This document shows positions 8,035 through 16,347 of a stretch of 26,615 bases of DNA, piece after piece. Under the pieces are notes generated by a model. That model did not search any database. It had not been told where the DNA came from and saw only the letters and a list, made by a program, of their open reading frames with translations. The DNA lies in the NCBI GenBank assembly GCA_902803625.1, contig CADCQV010000063.1, positions 1 through 26,615 on the forward strand. The letters run 5' to 3'. This DNA is from an uncultured Lachnospiraceae bacterium. GTDB lineage: Bacteria; Bacillota; Clostridia; Lachnospirales; Lachnospiraceae. Position numbers and translations under genes: made by a program. The stretch's first letter is position 1; every line of letters begins with the position of its first letter.

Positions 8035-10953
8035 ATGAAGAACATAATACGCAAATATCAGGACTTAATACTGTTAATACTGTTGTTTCTAGTAATACTT
8101 ACTGTTTTCTTCCACAGGGAAAGACTGTTTCAGGGTAAGGATTACGTCTTTTCCTCAGTCAATGCAGCATATTTCGGGAAAGAGGGACGTGTTTATGCAA
8201 TAGACCGGGGCAAGGAGGTTATAAGCGTTATTGCGGCTGACAATACCGTTTCTGATATCCTGTACGGAGGAAATGTCAGTCGTTTCGGATATGCAGAAGG
8301 TATTACCGAGGGAACGGACGGAAAGATATATATTTCCGATTCTTCCTATGTCACTGATGAAGACGGAGTGACCTCCACCCAGTACCGTATAATAGAATAC
8401 AGTAAAGGAAGATACAGAACCCTGTACAATGCGGGGGAGGATATGATCTATGATCTGCAGTACCTTGATGACGGATCCCTTCATTTCCTGAAGTCAGAGA
8501 ATTATGGTCTGGGATACTACATCCTGTCGGACGGTTCGGAGCCGGAGCTTAAGCAAAGGATATACACGGGAGATGTCCTGAATTATGCCAGCATTGATGT
8601 GAATACCGGCACGGTTGCTGTTTCGGTAAGGAGGGGCTCGGTACGGATCTTAAAGCTCGACACCGGCAGCTGGATCACCTTAAAGAGCAGGGACGAACAC
8701 CTGATGCCGCAGGGCATAGTGGCCAGGAACGGATATGTCTGGTTCACTGAACACTACGGTGGGAAGATATGCAGATTTTCTGAGGATGATCCGGATGTTT
8801 ACCAGGATGTTTACAGTGAACCGGATCTGAAAATACCCTTTCTTTCATCCAGCGAGGACGGGAGCTCTGTCCTGGGAGCGGATCTTCTCAGCTTTTACAG
8901 GATAAGTATAGACAGCGAGGGCAGGGTAAATACATCCTACGAGGGGAATGTACCGTATAAGGGATTCTATCAGACCGTGATACTCTGGATACTTGTAGCT
9001 GCCGGAGCTCTGATGGCATTACGGCTCCTTCGTTTCCTCCCGGGTGTCCTCATGGATCTTCTGTACAACGAGGCATCCCTCAGAATGGCGGCAGTAGTAT
9101 TTGCCGTAGTGGTGGTATCCTCGTTTATCGCAGGCTCGCTTTTATCCCAGGAATACAGCAGGCAGAATAATGAAGAGATAAGCGGGATGAAGCTTTTCAG
9201 TGATCTCCTCTTAAGATCCCTTGACAACAAATCCCTGGATAGTATCCGTTCCGAAAGTGACTATATGGGATCTGCCTACACAAAGATCAGGGAAGAACTG
9301 GATCCCGTCATAGATAACGCATGGAATGAGGGAAAGGATTATTATTACGTTCTTTACCGTATGGATGACGAGAGGCTCTGTTATCTTATGAATTATTATG
9401 ATTCGGTCATGTGTATGGAGCCCTACGGCAGGACGGAAAATCCCTATTTTGAACAGGTACTGGAGACCGGAAATGCGTATGCACTCACAAGCCAGGATTC
9501 AGACGGATCATGGTTATATATTTTCAGACCGGTCTATGATGAAAACGGGGAGAGAACGGCCATTCTGGAGGTGGGGACGGATCTCAGCTACAGAAACACC
9601 GAAAGAAGGGAAGAAATAAGGGATATCGTCCTCAATGTCTTCTGTTCCTCCGCAGTCATGATGATGCTTATAATAGAGGCTCTGTTCATGATAGGCTTCT
9701 TTGAAAGGAAGCGAAGGGAAAAGGCAGAGAAAGAGGAAAAAAGCATTGACAGAACCCATCTGGTGCCCTTAAGGAATATCATTTTTTTCTCGTATCTTGC
9801 ATTTGCGCTTCAGGACTCCTTTGTCACCGTGCTGTCCGGAAGGCTCTATAATGGCGAACTGCATATTCCTGAAAGCGTGGCTGCAGCTCTGCCGCTGTCA
9901 TCCGAGCTTCTCATGATGGCTGTTTTTGCGGTTATAGGCGGCAGGATGTGTGAAAAAATCGGCAGCAAGAAGACCTTTTACATCGGACTCTTCGTCGAAA
10001 CCGCAGGGTTCATTATATGCGTGGTGACAGGAACCTATTTCGGTATCCTCTTCGGCAATATACTTGCCGGTATCGGAATGGGTATCATCAATGTAAACTG
10101 CAATGTGATCGCGTCAATGGGTGATGGGATGGAATCTACCGCCAGTGCCTTTTCTGATGTTAATACCGGGATACTTTCGGGACTCACGGTAGCGGCAGGT
10201 ATCACCTCCCTTGCTTATGAATTCGGCGGAAGCACTCTTGTGTATTCCATAGCGGTGGTATTTATGATCCCCACGTTTCTCCTTATCCGCTCTTCTGCTG
10301 ATCTGAATCCGGAATCTGAAAGCAGGAGTGAACAGGAGGAAAAGATCGAGAAAAAGGAAAAGATCGGATTTGTCAGATTCTTCTTTAACCTCAGGGTTCT
10401 GGGATTTTTCTTCTTCGTACTGGTTCCCTTTATGACCTCCGTTTCCTACAGGGAATACTTTTTCCCCGTATTCGGACAGGATCACGGGATCAATGAGGTC
10501 AGGGTAGGACAGATATTCCTGATATGCGGACTCCTGGTAATATATGCGGGTCCCTATATCTCGAACATTATCATCAGGAGATTCGGAACCTTCTGGAGCG
10601 TGATCATCGCAAGCATATGCATGGGTCTGAATATGCTGCTGTTCGTTCTTATGCCCTCAATACAGACGGTCATCGCAGGAGTGGTGATCCTTTCGGTTCT
10701 GATATCATTTGCATACGCCTGTCAGTACACCTATTTTGAGCAGCTCCCCGACAGCCTGATGTATGGAGACGGAAAGTCAATGGGTGTATATTCTGTCTTT
10801 GAAAATCTGGGACAGACCATAGGACCTATGATCTACGGATCGCTTCTGATGCTGGGATACAGGACGGGAATAGGATTATTCGCTGCAGTGATGCTTGTTT
10901 TTTCCGTTGTTTATATTATCATTATGAGGAGGGAGAGAAAGTTCTTCCACTGA
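8035..10953 (+). CDS. Beta-propeller/Cache sensor fused to an MFS transporter
   Basis: A 972-residue membrane protein. Start 8035 (MKNIIRKYQDLILL) is preferred because the promoter lies after the upstream ATG; its ribosome site is weak. Order: signal-anchor helix (8-26); about 270 extracytoplasmic residues with NHL/propeller-like repeats (GITEGTDGKIYISDSS, IVARNGYVWFTEHYGGKICRF); two helices (about 311-332 and 349-370); a Cache-like domain (about 371-528) with the typical closing strand FRPVYDENGERTAILEVGTDLS; a helix (about 529-556); a charged cytoplasmic stretch; and then a twelve-helix MFS module (about 580-972) with motif A-like GGRMCEKIGSKKTF and a central charged loop. The Cache part resembles the sensor of the phosphatase gene downstream. 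The inferred role is transport gated by, or reporting on, an external ligand. Substrate unknown. I know of no characterised protein with this architecture. First gene of a five-gene operon. Confidence 0.85.
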   Translation: MKNIIRKYQDLILLILLFLVILTVFFHRERLFQGKDYVFSSVNAAYFGKEGRVYAIDRGKEVISVIAADNTVSDILYGGNVSRFGYAEGITEGTDGKIYISDSSYVTDEDGVTSTQYRIIEYSKGRYRTLYNAGEDMIYDLQYLDDGSLHFLKSENYGLGYYILSDGSEPELKQRIYTGDVLNYASIDVNTGTVAVSVRRGSVRILKLDTGSWITLKSRDEHLMPQGIVARNGYVWFTEHYGGKICRFSEDDPDVYQDVYSEPDLKIPFLSSSEDGSSVLGADLLSFYRISIDSEGRVNTSYEGNVPYKGFYQTVILWILVAAGALMALRLLRFLPGVLMDLLYNEASLRMAAVVFAVVVVSSFIAGSLLSQEYSRQNNEEISGMKLFSDLLLRSLDNKSLDSIRSESDYMGSAYTKIREELDPVIDNAWNEGKDYYYVLYRMDDERLCYLMNYYDSVMCMEPYGRTENPYFEQVLETGNAYALTSQDSDGSWLYIFRPVYDENGERTAILEVGTDLSYRNTERREEIRDIVLNVFCSSAVMMMLIIEALFMIGFFERKRREKAEKEEKSIDRTHLVPLRNIIFFSYLAFALQDSFVTVLSGRLYNGELHIPESVAAALPLSSELLMMAVFAVIGGRMCEKIGSKKTFYIGLFVETAGFIICVVTGTYFGILFGNILAGIGMGIINVNCNVIASMGDGMESTASAFSDVNTGILSGLTVAAGITSLAYEFGGSTLVYSIAVVFMIPTFLLIRSSADLNPESESRSEQEEKIEKKEKIGFVRFFFNLRVLGFFFFVLVPFMTSVSYREYFFPVFGQDHGINEVRVGQIFLICGLLVIYAGPYISNIIIRRFGTFWSVIIASICMGLNMLLFVLMPSIQTVIAGVVILSVLISFAYACQYTYFEQLPDSLMYGDGKSMGVYSVFENLGQTIGPMIYGSLLMLGYRTGIGLFAAVMLVFSVVYIIIMRRERKFFH

Positions 10954-10970
10954 TCTTTTTCAGTATTTAT
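10949..10970 (+). terminator. Weak hairpin after the sensor-MFS gene
   Basis: ACTGA and TCAGT form a 5-bp stem around a T-rich loop at the stop codon, followed by ATTTATT. This is too weak to be confident of termination. It may be an attenuating or processing site, since the next gene begins 56 bp later on the same strand. Confidence 0.25.
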
Positions 10971-11009
10971 TAAGGGGTATCATCCTCGCAGAGGGGTAAA
11001 CACAGTAAT

Positions 11010-11567
11010 ATGGAGTACAGGGATTTTACAGAAGCAGACACAGAGTGTTATATCAGGGATTACAATAAGTATCTGAATGAGGGGGTATTGACTGAGGATA
11101 AGGTGAGAAAAGCCCTGGCAAAGGGTGATTATTTCGGGTCAATAGCCGTGGAAAACGGACAGATCGCAGGTTATTTTACCTTTATTAACGGTATAGTCTT
11201 TACCTATCCTCATAAGATCCTGCTGGAAAAGGTAAAAAACGCAGCCCTTTCCCGTCACATCAATACAGCAGATTCGCTTCTCGTGATCCCTGAATTCAGG
11301 GGAAGGGGTGTTGCTACAGGTCTCGCTGAAAGAAATAAAAGGATCCTTAAAAAAAGGGGTCAGGAGCTTTTTCTGACCGAGATATGGATCTATCCCGACG
11401 GTCGTTGCCCTGCTAAAAGCGTATATGACGGGATGGGAAAGGTTGTATGGTCAGAAACCATACCCCTTTTCTACAGTGAGGCGCAGAAGTACGGCATATC
11501 CTGTCCGTTATGCGGAAAAAATTGCCGCTGCGGTGCTTATATACAAGTGATCGATGTGAAGGAATGA
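11010..11567 (+). CDS. GNAT-family N-acetyltransferase with C-terminal Cys cluster
   Basis: A 185-residue acetyl-CoA-dependent acyltransferase. Motif A for the CoA pyrophosphate is VIPEFRGRGVATGL (about 92-105, RGRG at 97-100), preceded by the usual strand and followed by ERNKRILKKRG. The C-terminus carries a compact Cys cluster, CPLCGKNCRC (Cys165, 168, 172 and 174), a likely zinc knuckle; similar endings occur in other Firmicute GNATs. The start has GAGGGG about 13 bp upstream, longer than ideal, and a CCTC/GAGG inverted repeat covers that site. The stop lies 17 bp before the phosphatase start. The acceptor (amino sugar, polyamine, peptide or protein) cannot be read from the sequence; genomic context suggests a small molecule linked to the neighbouring transporter, which is speculative. 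Confidence 0.85.
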   Translation: MEYRDFTEADTECYIRDYNKYLNEGVLTEDKVRKALAKGDYFGSIAVENGQIAGYFTFINGIVFTYPHKILLEKVKNAALSRHINTADSLLVIPEFRGRGVATGLAERNKRILKKRGQELFLTEIWIYPDGRCPAKSVYDGMGKVVWSETIPLFYSEAQKYGISCPLCGKNCRCGAYIQVIDVKE

Positions 11568-11584
11568 AAGGAGTAAAAGATCCT

Positions 11585-13201
11585 ATGAATAATAAAACAA
11601 ACGGTGTCGGGCTGAATAAGAAGATAACCGCCCTTCTCTTAGTCCTCATGATCATCATGACGGTGATAATCATGATCATAAGCGCCACCTCCCTCCGGGA
11701 CACTTATTACAGACTTTATAATGAAAAGGCTCAGGATCTGGTAAAAAGCATTGCCAATGATATCGACGGTGACTGGGTAAATGAGTTCTCAAAGACATAC
11801 GACAAAGACAGCACATATGAAGAATTAAAGATTCGTCTGAATAAAATAAAAACGGATTTCAGAGGGATCAAGTATCTCTATGTTTTTGTTCCGGGAACTG
11901 ACAGCTTTACGTATATAGTCGAAGCACAGAATGAAAATGATGACCCCTCCATAATCGCGCAGCCGGGAGATGTCTACGACTACACCTATTCCGAATACAA
12001 TAACCTGCTTCCGGATGTCCAGGCAAAAAAGGCTTCGGAGAAGGTCATACTGGGACCGGATGCCGGATACGGAAGGACCATATCTGCCTGGGCACCGGTG
12101 CTTGATTCCAGCGGGGAAGTTGCGGCAATGGTCGAAGCGGATTATATCCTGGAAAACCTTAATCCGCAGATCTTCACCCATATTTCCAAAATAGCCCTGG
12201 TACAGGCAGTATGCATAATCCTTGTGCTTATTCTTGTGATAATCTGCCTTAGAAAGCTGGTCATCATCCCTCTGACCTCCCTCACGGGTCTGGTGAAGTC
12301 CTATGAGCATGGGACGCTTATGGGGGATATTTCCGTTCTTGAAAAGAATAACGATGAAATAGGATCTCTTGCCTTGTCCTTTAAGGATATGACTGTCAGA
12401 ATAGAGAAATACATTCAGGATCTGACGGCGGTGACCGCAGAAAAGGAAAGGATAGGGGCTGAGCTGAATCTTGCCACAAAGATACAGGCGGATATGCTTC
12501 CCAGAATATTCCCCCCCTTCCCCGACAGAAAGGAGTTTGAGCTCTTTGCAACCATGAACCCCGCTAAAGAGGTGGGAGGCGATTTTTACGACTATTTTCT
12601 GATCGATGATGACCATCTGGGTCTGGTAATGGCGGATGTCTCCGGAAAGGGTGTACCTGCTGCTCTTTTCATGGTCGTAGCAAAGACCCTTATTAAAAAC
12701 AGGGCTCTTACCGGAAATATCTCAGGTCCCGGAGAGGTTCTGTCAGATATAAACGATCAGCTCTGTGAAGGTAATGATGCCGATCTCTTCGTTACGGTAT
12801 GGTTTGGAATACTTACTCTGTCCACGGGACATCTCTCATTCTGCAGTGCCGGACACGAACACCCCGCCATATGCAGGAATGAAAGGGGATTTGCGCTTGA
12901 GAAGGATAAGCACGGGCCTCCTGTTGCCACAATGGAGGGGCTGCACTTCAAAGAGCAGGAAACCATAATGAATAAGGGTGAGATACTGTATCTCTACACA
13001 GACGGAGTCACGGAGGCAACAAACGCCGATAATCAGCTTTTCGGAGAAGACAGGATGGTAGAATCCCTAAACAAATATAAGGATGAGAGCATGGTTGATA
13101 TCCTTAAGGATGTAAGAAAAGATATCGACAGCTTTGTAGGAGATGCACCGCAGTTTGATGATATCACAATGCTGGGGATAAAGTATTACGGTAATGATTA
13201 A
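11585..13201 (+). CDS. Cache-HAMP-SpoIIE/RsbU-type PP2C serine phosphatase
   Basis: A 538-residue membrane phosphatase of the family that dephosphorylates STAS-domain anti-anti-sigma factors. Start 11585 is chosen for the AAAGGAG about 10 bp upstream and because the signal-anchor helix follows directly; an ATG at 11564 overlapping the GNAT stop is an alternative. Order: TM1 (about 13-37), extracytoplasmic Cache-like domain (about 40-198, closing with WAPVLDSSGEVAAMVEADY), TM2 (about 200-225), HAMP (about 225-280), coiled linker, and PP2C domain (about 310-538). Metal-binding acidic residues are visible in GGDFYDYF, MADVSGKGVPAALF (near 350) and FDDITMLGIK (near 523). No STAS or RsbW partner is adjacent, so the target is elsewhere or atypical; the esterase across the divergent promoter has a degenerate RsbW-like N-terminus. 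It overlaps the next gene by 8 bp. Confidence 0.92.
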   Translation: MNNKTNGVGLNKKITALLLVLMIIMTVIIMIISATSLRDTYYRLYNEKAQDLVKSIANDIDGDWVNEFSKTYDKDSTYEELKIRLNKIKTDFRGIKYLYVFVPGTDSFTYIVEAQNENDDPSIIAQPGDVYDYTYSEYNNLLPDVQAKKASEKVILGPDAGYGRTISAWAPVLDSSGEVAAMVEADYILENLNPQIFTHISKIALVQAVCIILVLILVIICLRKLVIIPLTSLTGLVKSYEHGTLMGDISVLEKNNDEIGSLALSFKDMTVRIEKYIQDLTAVTAEKERIGAELNLATKIQADMLPRIFPPFPDRKEFELFATMNPAKEVGGDFYDYFLIDDDHLGLVMADVSGKGVPAALFMVVAKTLIKNRALTGNISGPGEVLSDINDQLCEGNDADLFVTVWFGILTLSTGHLSFCSAGHEHPAICRNERGFALEKDKHGPPVATMEGLHFKEQETIMNKGEILYLYTDGVTEATNADNQLFGEDRMVESLNKYKDESMVDILKDVRKDIDSFVGDAPQFDDITMLGIKYYGND

Positions 13202-14300
13202 GAGACTGATATTCTGCATAACAGCTTTATCGCTGCAGCTCCTCTTGTCAGGATGTGCGGACGATTCCGGAGTGGTAAAGCTTGTAAAAACCTGGGAAAA
13301 CGTTGACGAGCAGCAATTGGCTGAAGAGGACACCGATGCGTCAGATGTTCTGTCTGAAGCTCCGCTTGTAGGTATGGTAACGGACGTCGGAGGCATCAAT
13401 GACCAGTCCTTTAACCAAAGTGCCTGGGAAGGGCTGCAGGGATTATCCGAAAACGGTCTGGCTCGCGTGACCTACAGGGAATCCGCATCCGAAGAGGATT
13501 TCGAGGAGAATTTCAAGAGTCTGACAGATGAGGGCTGTAACCTGTGCTGGGGTGTCGGGTTTGCCTGTGCTGATGCAGTAGAACAGGCTGCAAAGGTCAA
13601 TCCCGGTACAAACTATGCCATAATAGACAATGCCTTTGAAGATCCGGCAGAAAACCTTACCGGTGTGGTCTTTAGGGCTGAGGAGCCTTCTTTTCTTGTG
13701 GGATTCATAGCCGGAGCCTGTACAAATACCGGCAGGCTTGGATTTGTGGGCGGAGTCAGGGGAGAGATAATCGACCAGTTTGAATACGGATTCCGGGCCG
13801 GAGCGGAATATGCTTCTAAAGTTTACGGCAGACATATTGATATAAGCGTGGAATATGCGGACAGCTTTACGGATGTGGATAAAGGCTACGCTCTTGCCTC
13901 AAAAATGTATGACAGTGGCTGCGATATCATATATGCTGCAGCCGGAGCCTCAGGACTCGGAGTCATAGATTCTGCAAAAGGCAGAAACAGGTACGTGATC
14001 GGTGTTGACAGGGATCAGTCCTATCTGGCACCTGACAATGTGCTGACCAGTGCCTTGAAACTCGTGAATGTGGCGGTTGCCAGGGTTTCTGAGGGCTATC
14101 TCTCAGGAGATGATATCGGCGGAGAGAATATGAGCTTCGGGCTTACCGAAGGAGCGGTCGGTATACCGGAAGAACATAAAAACTTCAGTGATGAAATTTA
14201 TGACAAGGCTTTGATAATAGCAGACAAGATCAAGTCCGGAGAAATAGATCCTCCCGCATCGGAAGCGGAATATGCCGGATTCATAGAAAGCCAGAAATAA
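13194..14300 (+). CDS. BMP-family substrate-binding lipoprotein
   Basis: A 368-residue lipoprotein. The signal peptide ends in the lipobox LLSGC, with the acylated Cys at residue 21, followed by a short acidic linker. From about residue 60 the protein matches the BMP/PnrA (basic membrane protein) family: LVGMVTDVGGINDQSFNQSAWEG, then GVGFACADAVEQAA, FIAGACTNTGRLGFVGG and GVDRDQS. Characterised members bind nucleosides for an ABC importer. No ABC ATPase or permease lies nearby, so here it may instead present a ligand to the Cache sensors encoded in the same operon (inference), or serve a transporter encoded elsewhere. The ATG lies inside the end of the phosphatase gene (8-bp overlap) with no strong ribosome site, so translation is probably coupled. 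Length is typical for the family. Confidence 0.9.
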   Translation: MIKRLIFCITALSLQLLLSGCADDSGVVKLVKTWENVDEQQLAEEDTDASDVLSEAPLVGMVTDVGGINDQSFNQSAWEGLQGLSENGLARVTYRESASEEDFEENFKSLTDEGCNLCWGVGFACADAVEQAAKVNPGTNYAIIDNAFEDPAENLTGVVFRAEEPSFLVGFIAGACTNTGRLGFVGGVRGEIIDQFEYGFRAGAEYASKVYGRHIDISVEYADSFTDVDKGYALASKMYDSGCDIIYAAAGASGLGVIDSAKGRNRYVIGVDRDQSYLAPDNVLTSALKLVNVAVARVSEGYLSGDDIGGENMSFGLTEGAVGIPEEHKNFSDEIYDKALIIADKIKSGEIDPPASEAEYAGFIESQK

Positions 14301-14319
14301 TAGATAAGGGAAAAAGGAT

Positions 14320-15342
14320 ATGAAGATAATCAAAGAAGAACCCTCATATTACAAGGATTATCAGTGTACCGGAAATACCACCTGTACCTATATCTGCTGC
14401 TTTGCCAGAGACCTTCCAATGGATAAAGAGACTCTGGAGCTTTACCAGAAGGAGGAAGGGGAATTTGGCGAGAGACTGAGAGAAAATATCTTTCAGGATA
14501 AAAAGAGCGGCGTCTGGTATATCAAGCCAAAGGAAGACGGGTGCTGTCCTTTCCTTACGGAGGAAAAGCTCTGTGATGTGAGACTCCACATGGGAGAGCA
14601 CGCGCAGATCAATATCTGTGAGATTTATCCCCGGGAAAGAGATATCAGGGTGGGAAACTACAGACTGAACCGGCTTTTGATTGCCTGCCCTGAGGTAGGA
14701 AGGCTGCTCTACAAGGAAACAGACGGTCCCTTAAAGTTTGTGCGTGAATATGAGGAATCGGATGAAAAGATCCCGGCTGAGCTTCTGGAAAAGACAAGGC
14801 TTTTGATCGCATTCCGGGATGGCTTTGTGGATTCCATAGAGAAAGGATCTTATGACAGGATTCTCTTTGAAGAAGAGTGCGACTCAAAAGGACTGAAAAG
14901 GATAATGGATGAAGCTTTATTCTTTGAGGGACACGAGCCTTCTGACAGACTTTTTAGGGAGGTAAAAAAGATACTTCCTCTTTCCGCAGAGCTTAAGAGC
15001 AGATTTTATGAAAAAACTCCCGAGGCGAAAACATGGATCAGGCGGACGGCCGCCTATTTTGCCCACAGGATGCTTTTAGATGCTGTAGAGGACGGTTCGC
15101 TTGACGGCCCCATAATGCAGGTCTTCCGTTCCGTAAAGATGCTGGAGCTTATGTGTATCGCCTTCTTCCATTCAAAAGGCTCATTCGATGCAGATGATAT
15201 GATAGAGTGTGGCAGGCTCTTTGGATTGAATTTTGAGCTTTCCATGCATAATTTTGCTCTGTTTAAGGAAAAGCTGGATAGTGTAAAGGATGTATATCCG
15301 GACAATGAGAATTCGGAGATACGTCCTTATCTCTATCCGTAG
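14320..15342 (+). CDS. FliB-like flagellin lysine-N-methylase family protein
   Basis: A 340-residue protein with the Cys pattern of the FliB (flagellin lysine N-methylase, YkgJ-like cluster) family: Cys16, Cys22, Cys26-Cys27, Cys75-Cys76 in GCCPFL, Cys85, and Cys100 in NICEIYPRE. These would bind a metal, probably an iron-sulfur or zinc site. FliB methylates lysines on flagellin in Salmonella; Clostridia carry many paralogues whose targets are unknown. No flagellar gene is in this window, so the flagellin assignment is by family only. It lies 19 bp after the lipoprotein gene, with AAGGG about 10 bp upstream of its ATG, and is the last gene of the plus-strand operon. It converges on thyA across 26 bp. 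Confidence 0.75.
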   Translation: MKIIKEEPSYYKDYQCTGNTTCTYICCFARDLPMDKETLELYQKEEGEFGERLRENIFQDKKSGVWYIKPKEDGCCPFLTEEKLCDVRLHMGEHAQINICEIYPRERDIRVGNYRLNRLLIACPEVGRLLYKETDGPLKFVREYEESDEKIPAELLEKTRLLIAFRDGFVDSIEKGSYDRILFEEECDSKGLKRIMDEALFFEGHEPSDRLFREVKKILPLSAELKSRFYEKTPEAKTWIRRTAAYFAHRMLLDAVEDGSLDGPIMQVFRSVKMLELMCIAFFHSKGSFDADDMIECGRLFGLNFELSMHNFALFKEKLDSVKDVYPDNENSEIRPYLYP

Positions 15343-15346
15343 TCGT

Positions 15347-15366
15347 AAAAGCCGCAAAAATCGCGG
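15347..15366 (-). terminator. Possible intrinsic terminator of the thyA operon
   Basis: Read on the minus strand just after the thyA stop, CCGCGA...TGCGG forms a stem of four GC pairs plus a GU and an AU pair around a TTT loop, followed by CTTTT. The stem is short, so this is tentative. The plus strand has no T-run after the hairpin. Confidence 0.45.
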
Positions 15367-15368
15367 TC

Positions 15369-16316
15369 CTACACCGCCACCGGGAATTTATGGTCGAATT
15401 CACTGTATTTATACCCGGGGAGTGTAAAGTCATCCTTTGTGAAATCATAAAAATCATGTATATCAGGATTGATCTTTAGCTTTGGAGCCTCATACTGCTC
15501 ATTTTTTATAAGCTCCTTCACCGCATCGATATGCCTGTCGTATAGATGGCAGTTTGCAATGACATGCACCAGCTCGCCCGGTTCAAAGCCGTAGGCCGAT
15601 GCGAATGAGTACACTAGAAGTGCAGCCTGCACCGTATTCCAGGAATTTGCAACCGCCATATCCTGGGAACGTTGGGAGAGCATCCCGTTTAATCTCCCGT
15701 CCATTACGTTGAAGGTCATGGAATAGGCGCAGGGCGCCAGCGCCATCTCCGACAGATCCTCAGGGATAAACATCATACTCATGATCCTTCTTGACCCGGG
15801 GTCGTTCACAAGCTGGTATATTATCCTGTCTGTCTGGTCCAGGGTCCAAAGCCCCCTCTCATTCTTTTTTGAGATCAGCCCTCTTTTTCCGGAAATAAAA
15901 GCCGTATCATTTTCCTTAAAAATACCGTCAGGAAAAGCTCTTTCGAGCCCTTCCGCTCTTATATCGGCGTAGGCACTTCTTACGCTCATCTGATAGCCGT
16001 AGGCCTTTCCTATGGAGCCCTCTTCATCTGCCCAGGCATCCCAGACATGAGAAGATAATTCATGCACATTATTCGATTTTTTCTGCCATATCCAGAATAT
16101 TTCGTCGAGAGCGGACTTCCAGAAGGTCCGTTTCAATGTCATTATGGGAAATTCCTTCGAAAGATCATATCTGTCTACGACTCCGAAAAGCGCTATGGTA
16201 TGGGCTGGACTTCCGTCATCCTCCCATACCGGACGTACCTCCATACCCTTATCACTGACTCCGTGATCCAGGATATTATTTATGTTTTCAATAAAAAGCC
16301 TGTCAGCTGAACTCAT
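15369..16316 (-). CDS. thyA: Thymidylate synthase (ThyA type, clostridial variant)
   Basis: A 315-residue enzyme that methylates dUMP to dTMP using methylenetetrahydrofolate. Visible family features: VDRYDLSKEFPIMTLKRT-type N-terminal region, SRRIMSMMFIPEDL (phosphate-binding Arg pair), catalytic Cys196 in LAPCAYSMTF, QRSQDMAVANSWN, and the closing HVIANCHLYDRHID. Compared with the Escherichia coli type, the residue after the catalytic Cys is Ala rather than His, and the usual LGVPFN reads VANSWN. There is also an insert near residues 128-155 (FPDGIFKENDTAF...). This divergent form is, as far as I recall, typical of Lachnospiraceae-like Clostridia. AGGAG lies 6 bp before the ATG. Last gene of the operon, 31 bp after the HAD gene. 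No folA follows it. Confidence 0.9.
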   Translation of the reverse strand: MSSADRLFIENINNILDHGVSDKGMEVRPVWEDDGSPAHTIALFGVVDRYDLSKEFPIMTLKRTFWKSALDEIFWIWQKKSNNVHELSSHVWDAWADEEGSIGKAYGYQMSVRSAYADIRAEGLERAFPDGIFKENDTAFISGKRGLISKKNERGLWTLDQTDRIIYQLVNDPGSRRIMSMMFIPEDLSEMALAPCAYSMTFNVMDGRLNGMLSQRSQDMAVANSWNTVQAALLVYSFASAYGFEPGELVHVIANCHLYDRHIDAVKELIKNEQYEAPKLKINPDIHDFYDFTKDDFTLPGYKYSEFDHKFPVAV

Positions 16317-16347
16317 CTGTTACTCCTGTTTTTTTATTTTTTCCCGA

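Noticed and set aside
11825..12616. 263-residue frame antisense to the phosphatase
   Set aside because: The opposite strand has an unmistakable Cache-HAMP-PP2C gene; this frame has no domain or ribosome site.
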